Positions 6,880 to 9,299 of a stretch of DNA of 9,299 nt are shown here, piece after piece (position 1 is the stretch's first letter; every line of letters begins with the position of its first letter). The notes beneath the pieces are model-generated. The model saw only the letters and a program-made list of their open reading frames with translations, ran no database searches and was not told where the DNA came from. The stretch is from the NCBI GenBank assembly GCA_021810735.1, contig JAJZIF010000112.1, positions 1 through 9,299 on the forward strand, in the 5' to 3' direction. The stretch comes from Acidobacteriota bacterium (GTDB lineage: Bacteria > Acidobacteriota > Terriglobia > Terriglobales > Acidobacteriaceae). The position numbers and the translations under genes were made by a program.

Positions 6880-6897
6880 TCGTTCTGAGCAGAACGA
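6880..6897. repeat. Short 7-bp inverted repeat before the MFS_3 gene
   Basis: TCGTTCT (6880-6886) and AGAACGA (6891-6897) are perfect reverse complements around GAGC. The repeat lies 38 bases before the preferred start of the exporter gene. It could be an operator or a small leader hairpin; no function can be assigned. Confidence 0.4.
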
Positions 6898-6934
6898 CAT
6901 TCAATTAAGAAGAAATCCGGTCCTGAATTTGCGT

Positions 6935-8278
6935 ATGTCCGACCCCCAAGAAAAGCCAACAACGACGCCGGAAGCACCCGCGGACCGAAGGCCCGATCTT
7001 TCCCATGCCTGGAGGGCCATGCATCACCGGAATTTCCGGTTGTTCTTCGGGGGGCAAAGTATTTCGCTGGTAGGCACCTGGATGACGCGGATCGCAACCT
7101 CCTGGCTTGTCTACCGACTGACCAAGTCCTCACTGCTGCTGGGAACGGTGAGCTTTGCCGGACAGATTCCGACATTTCTGCTGGCGCCGTTTGCAGGCGT
7201 GCTCGTCGATCGGCTGGACCGGCGGCAGGTGCTGGTCTGTACTCAGACGCTGGCCATGGTCCAGTCGCTCCTGTTGGCATGGCTGACGCTCTCGAACCGC
7301 GTGAGTATCGAGGAGGTCCTTTGGCTCAGCGCTTTTCAGGGAGTGATCAATGCCTTTGACATGCCAGGGCGGCAGACTTTCATGGTGCAGATGGTAGAGG
7401 ATCGCGCCGACCTCTCCAACGCCATTGCCATCAATTCGTCGATGGTGAACCTGGCCCGTTTGATCGGCCCTTCTCTGGCCGGTGTTATTATCGCGGCCAG
7501 CAGTGAAGGATATTGCTTTCTCATCGACGGCATCAGCTATATCGCGGTGATCCTTTCCTTGCTGCTAATGCGCGTAACGGCAATCCAACGGAAGCACGCC
7601 GTCACTTCCATGGCCGAGCAGCTTCGCGAGGGCTGGACGTATGTATCGGCATTTGTGCCGATTCGCAGCATTTTGCTGTTGTTCGCCGTGGTCAGCCTGA
7701 TGGGGTGGCCGTTCCTGGTGCTGATGCCGATCTTTGCGGTGCAGGTACTCCACGGCGGTCCGCATACGCTTGGACTTTTGATGGGAGCTACCGGGGTCGG
7801 CTCGCTGGTTTCCGCTCTGTCGCTGGTGGTGCGTCGCTCGCTCCGCGGACTGAGCAAGGTTATACCGGTCTCGGCGGCAATCTTCGGCATAGGGCTGATC
7901 GGATTCGGATTCTCGAAGGCAATGTGGCTCTCGATGGTCCTGATGCTGGTTATTGGCTACGGCATGATGCAGGGGCTGACGGCGAGCAACACGGTCATCC
8001 AGACACTGGTCGACGAGAAGATGCGAGGCCGGGTGATGAGCTATTACACCGTCGCCTTTGTCGGGATGGCCCCTTTCGGCAGCCTTCTGGCAGGTGTGCT
8101 GGCGCACTGGATCGGCGCGCCGCGCACCGTGGTGCTCAGCGGAGTGGGCTGCATCGCCGGGAGCGCATGGTTCTGGAGCCAGTTGAAGACAATCCGGCGC
8201 GACATGCGGCCTATCTACGAGCGGTTGGGGATCATTGAACGGAAAATGTTGCCGGTCACCGAAGCCGCGAACGGATGA
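6935..8278 (+). CDS. MFS_3-type major facilitator exporter (12 TM)
   Basis: A 447-residue inner-membrane transporter of the MFS_3 (EntS-like, DHA3) type. After a hydrophilic N-terminus (1-24) comes the characteristic opening AWRAMHHRNFRLFFGGQSIS, then LVGTWMTRIATSWLVYRLT in helix 1. Motif A is GVLVDRLDRRQVL (88-100). The typical helix 4-5 region follows (FDMPGRQTFMVQMV, then NAIAINSSMVNLARLIGPSL), and the C-half signature MRGRVMSYYTVAFVGMAPFG is near residue 365. The hydrophobic pattern fits 12 helices. Relatives export siderophores, macrolides or other small molecules; the substrate here is not readable. A TTG at 6929 would add two residues, but ATG 6935 is the simpler choice; neither has a good ribosome-binding site. 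It lies 117 bases after the hydrolase gene and 87 bases before the rhodanese gene. It is only distantly related to the two EmrB-type pumps. Confidence 0.92.
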   Translation: MSDPQEKPTTTPEAPADRRPDLSHAWRAMHHRNFRLFFGGQSISLVGTWMTRIATSWLVYRLTKSSLLLGTVSFAGQIPTFLLAPFAGVLVDRLDRRQVLVCTQTLAMVQSLLLAWLTLSNRVSIEEVLWLSAFQGVINAFDMPGRQTFMVQMVEDRADLSNAIAINSSMVNLARLIGPSLAGVIIAASSEGYCFLIDGISYIAVILSLLLMRVTAIQRKHAVTSMAEQLREGWTYVSAFVPIRSILLLFAVVSLMGWPFLVLMPIFAVQVLHGGPHTLGLLMGATGVGSLVSALSLVVRRSLRGLSKVIPVSAAIFGIGLIGFGFSKAMWLSMVLMLVIGYGMMQGLTASNTVIQTLVDEKMRGRVMSYYTVAFVGMAPFGSLLAGVLAHWIGAPRTVVLSGVGCIAGSAWFWSQLKTIRRDMRPIYERLGIIERKMLPVTEAANG

Positions 8279-8365
8279 AGTGCTGGCGCTACGTTGGGGA
8301 AATGAATCCTCACACGCGTGCCGGGAATCTGCTGCTTGCAGCATGCCGATCAGGAGGAACGGAGA

Positions 8366-8845
8366 ATGATAGTGGTTTCGATTGCCATTTTTATTGCCAT
8401 GCTGTCCCTGCTGATCGTAGTTGGGGCCCGGCGCACCAGAGACCGGCATGTCATCGAGCAGCACACCATTACACCGGAGGCCCTCCATGCACTTTTGGTC
8501 TCCAATCCGGAGGTGCTGCTCTTCGACGTTCGCCAGCCTCTCGACCTGTTGGCCGATTCGGAGATCATTCCTGGAGCGAAAAGAATTTCGCCCAAAGAAG
8601 TACTGGAGAATCCATCCCTCATTCCTCAGGAGAAGGACTCGATCGTTTACTGTACCAGCCCAAGCAATAAAACCAGCCTCCGCATCTTGCATCGTGCCCT
8701 CGCCCTGCATCTCACGCGGATCAAACTCCTCAAAGGTGGGTTGGATGGCTGGAAAAAGAAGGGCTATCCAGTGGAGCCGTACATAAAGCCATTCCATCTC
8801 GATACGGGCAGCCCGGATCTCGACAATTCGCAATCGGGACCATGA
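8366..8845 (+). CDS. Membrane-anchored rhodanese-like protein
   Basis: A 159-residue protein with one N-terminal transmembrane helix (about 1-20, MIVVSIAIFIAMLSLLIVVG), a basic stop-transfer stretch (ARRTRDR) and a single rhodanese domain (about 32-137). Rhodanese hallmarks are LLFDVRQPLD (CH2A-like), IIPGAKRISPKEV, the active-site loop YCTSPSNKTS with catalytic C96, and KGGLDGWKKKGYPVEPY at the end. The positive residues after the helix put the domain in the cytoplasm by the positive-inside rule. A cysteine in place would allow sulfur transfer via a persulfide, but partner and substrate are unknown. An ATG at 8318 is in frame but lacks a ribosome-binding site and would add 16 polar residues before the helix. 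ATG 8366, with AGGAGG (8352-8357) eight bases upstream, is clearly better. Confidence 0.88.
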   Translation: MIVVSIAIFIAMLSLLIVVGARRTRDRHVIEQHTITPEALHALLVSNPEVLLFDVRQPLDLLADSEIIPGAKRISPKEVLENPSLIPQEKDSIVYCTSPSNKTSLRILHRALALHLTRIKLLKGGLDGWKKKGYPVEPYIKPFHLDTGSPDLDNSQSGP

Positions 8846-8964
8846 TTCTCGCTCTTTGAAATATCGGGGTTCAAGTGGCAGCTTCTCATCTGCGCCGGTG
8901 AAGACAGCCGCAATCTTGGTTTCCCCGCACTTGCACCGATCATGCCGAACAGAAAAAGGACGGA

Positions 8965-9299
8965 ATGAGCGCCGCAACCGGAACATTGACGCAGCAAGAC
9001 CATGACTGGAAGCCGAAAGCGAACCCGTGGTTAATCGCCTTTGTGGTTTCACTGGCGGCATTCATGGAAGTGCTCGACACCAGCATCGCCAACGTGGCCC
9101 TACCACACATAGCGGGGAATCTGGGCGCCAGCCAGGACCAGAGCACATGGGTACTGACTTCGTATCTGGTGTCGAACGCCATCGTTCTGCCCATCAGCGG
9201 ATGGCTGGTAAGCCTCTTCGGACGCAAGCGGTTCTTTATGGCCTGCATCGTCATCTTCACCGTCAGTTCTCTTATTTGCGGCCTCGCGCCCAGTCTCGG
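8965..9299 (+). CDS. emrB: Second EmrB/QacA-type MFS exporter, N-terminal part (runs off right edge)
   Basis: The first 111 codons of another DHA2-family pump, open to the window end. A polar start (MSAATGTLTQQDHDWKPKAN) leads into PWLIAFVVSLAAFMEVLD with the helix 1 acidic residue D38. Then come WVLTSYLVSNAIVLP (helix 2), motif A GWLVSLFGRKRFF (79-91) and helix 3. An ungapped alignment by eye with the first pump gives 66 identities in 93 positions (about 71%), so the two are close paralogues on opposite strands. AAGGA (8956-8960) lies four bases before ATG 8965. The 119 bases after the rhodanese stop hold no other gene. Whether an adaptor or channel gene follows cannot be seen. The gene symbol denotes family resemblance, not proven orthology. 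Confidence 0.9.
   Translation, partial: MSAATGTLTQQDHDWKPKANPWLIAFVVSLAAFMEVLDTSIANVALPHIAGNLGASQDQSTWVLTSYLVSNAIVLPISGWLVSLFGRKRFFMACIVIFTVSSLICGLAPSL

Noticed and set aside
8846..8968. Possible small gene between the rhodanese and the second pump, ending in an ATGA overlap
   Set aside because: It is only read-through of the rhodanese frame past its TGA, with no start codon backed by a ribosome-binding site.
7565..9061. 498-codon open frame antisense to the MFS_3, rhodanese and second emrB genes
   Set aside because: It is the shadow of three well-supported genes with biased codons. Its product is rich in His, Arg and Gln and has no recognisable domain.
1..9299. Search for tRNA/rRNA, CRISPR arrays, insertion-sequence ends or att sites
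   Set aside because: No regularly spaced repeats, transposase motifs, terminal inverted repeats or RNA-gene signatures were seen by eye.

Overview
The window looks like chromosomal DNA of a GC-rich, Gram-negative soil-type bacterium. It encodes a periplasm-spanning efflux system with an outer-membrane channel, so the cell has two membranes. The protein style (an EmrAB-type exporter with its own outer-membrane channel, an MFS_3-type exporter, a rhodanese with a YCTSPSNK-type loop) suggests Acidobacteria (Terriglobia). That taxonomic call is an inference from protein flavour, not from a marker gene.

Left edge (1-886): the 5' end of a small membrane protein runs leftwards off the window. Between it and the efflux operon lie about 700 bases without an intact gene. 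This stretch holds a strong inverted repeat (284-308) and what I read as a broken Lrp/AsnC-family regulator. The regulator's helix-turn-helix region is spread over three reading frames, starting at 394.

Minus-strand operon (5295 down to 887): outer-membrane channel (TolC/OEP family), then EmrA/HlyD-type membrane fusion protein, then EmrB/QacA-type 14-helix MFS pump. The genes are tightly packed (12-base gap, then a one-base TGATG overlap). They would form one tripartite drug-efflux machine spanning both membranes.

Divergent control region (5296-5394): a TetR/AcrR-type repressor gene is transcribed away from the operon. The shared spacer carries a 20-bp imperfect palindrome with AcrR-operator-like half-sites (AATACA/TGTATT) and an abutting perfect 12-bp palindrome. 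The simplest model is a ligand-responsive repressor controlling the pump and itself.

Plus-strand series (5395-9299): tetR; a dienelactone-hydrolase-family enzyme with an intact Cys-Asp-His triad; a 12-helix MFS_3-type exporter; a membrane-anchored single-domain rhodanese; and the start of a second EmrB-type pump that runs off the right edge. The second EmrB start is about 71% identical (66 of 93 aligned residues) to the first EmrB, so the window is bracketed by two DHA2 paralogues. Overall this is a detoxification and efflux neighbourhood. I see no rRNA, tRNA, CRISPR array, insertion sequence or phage gene, and no convincing wholly new system. The most useful non-routine points are the broken Lrp gene, the divergent operator and the paired EmrB paralogues.
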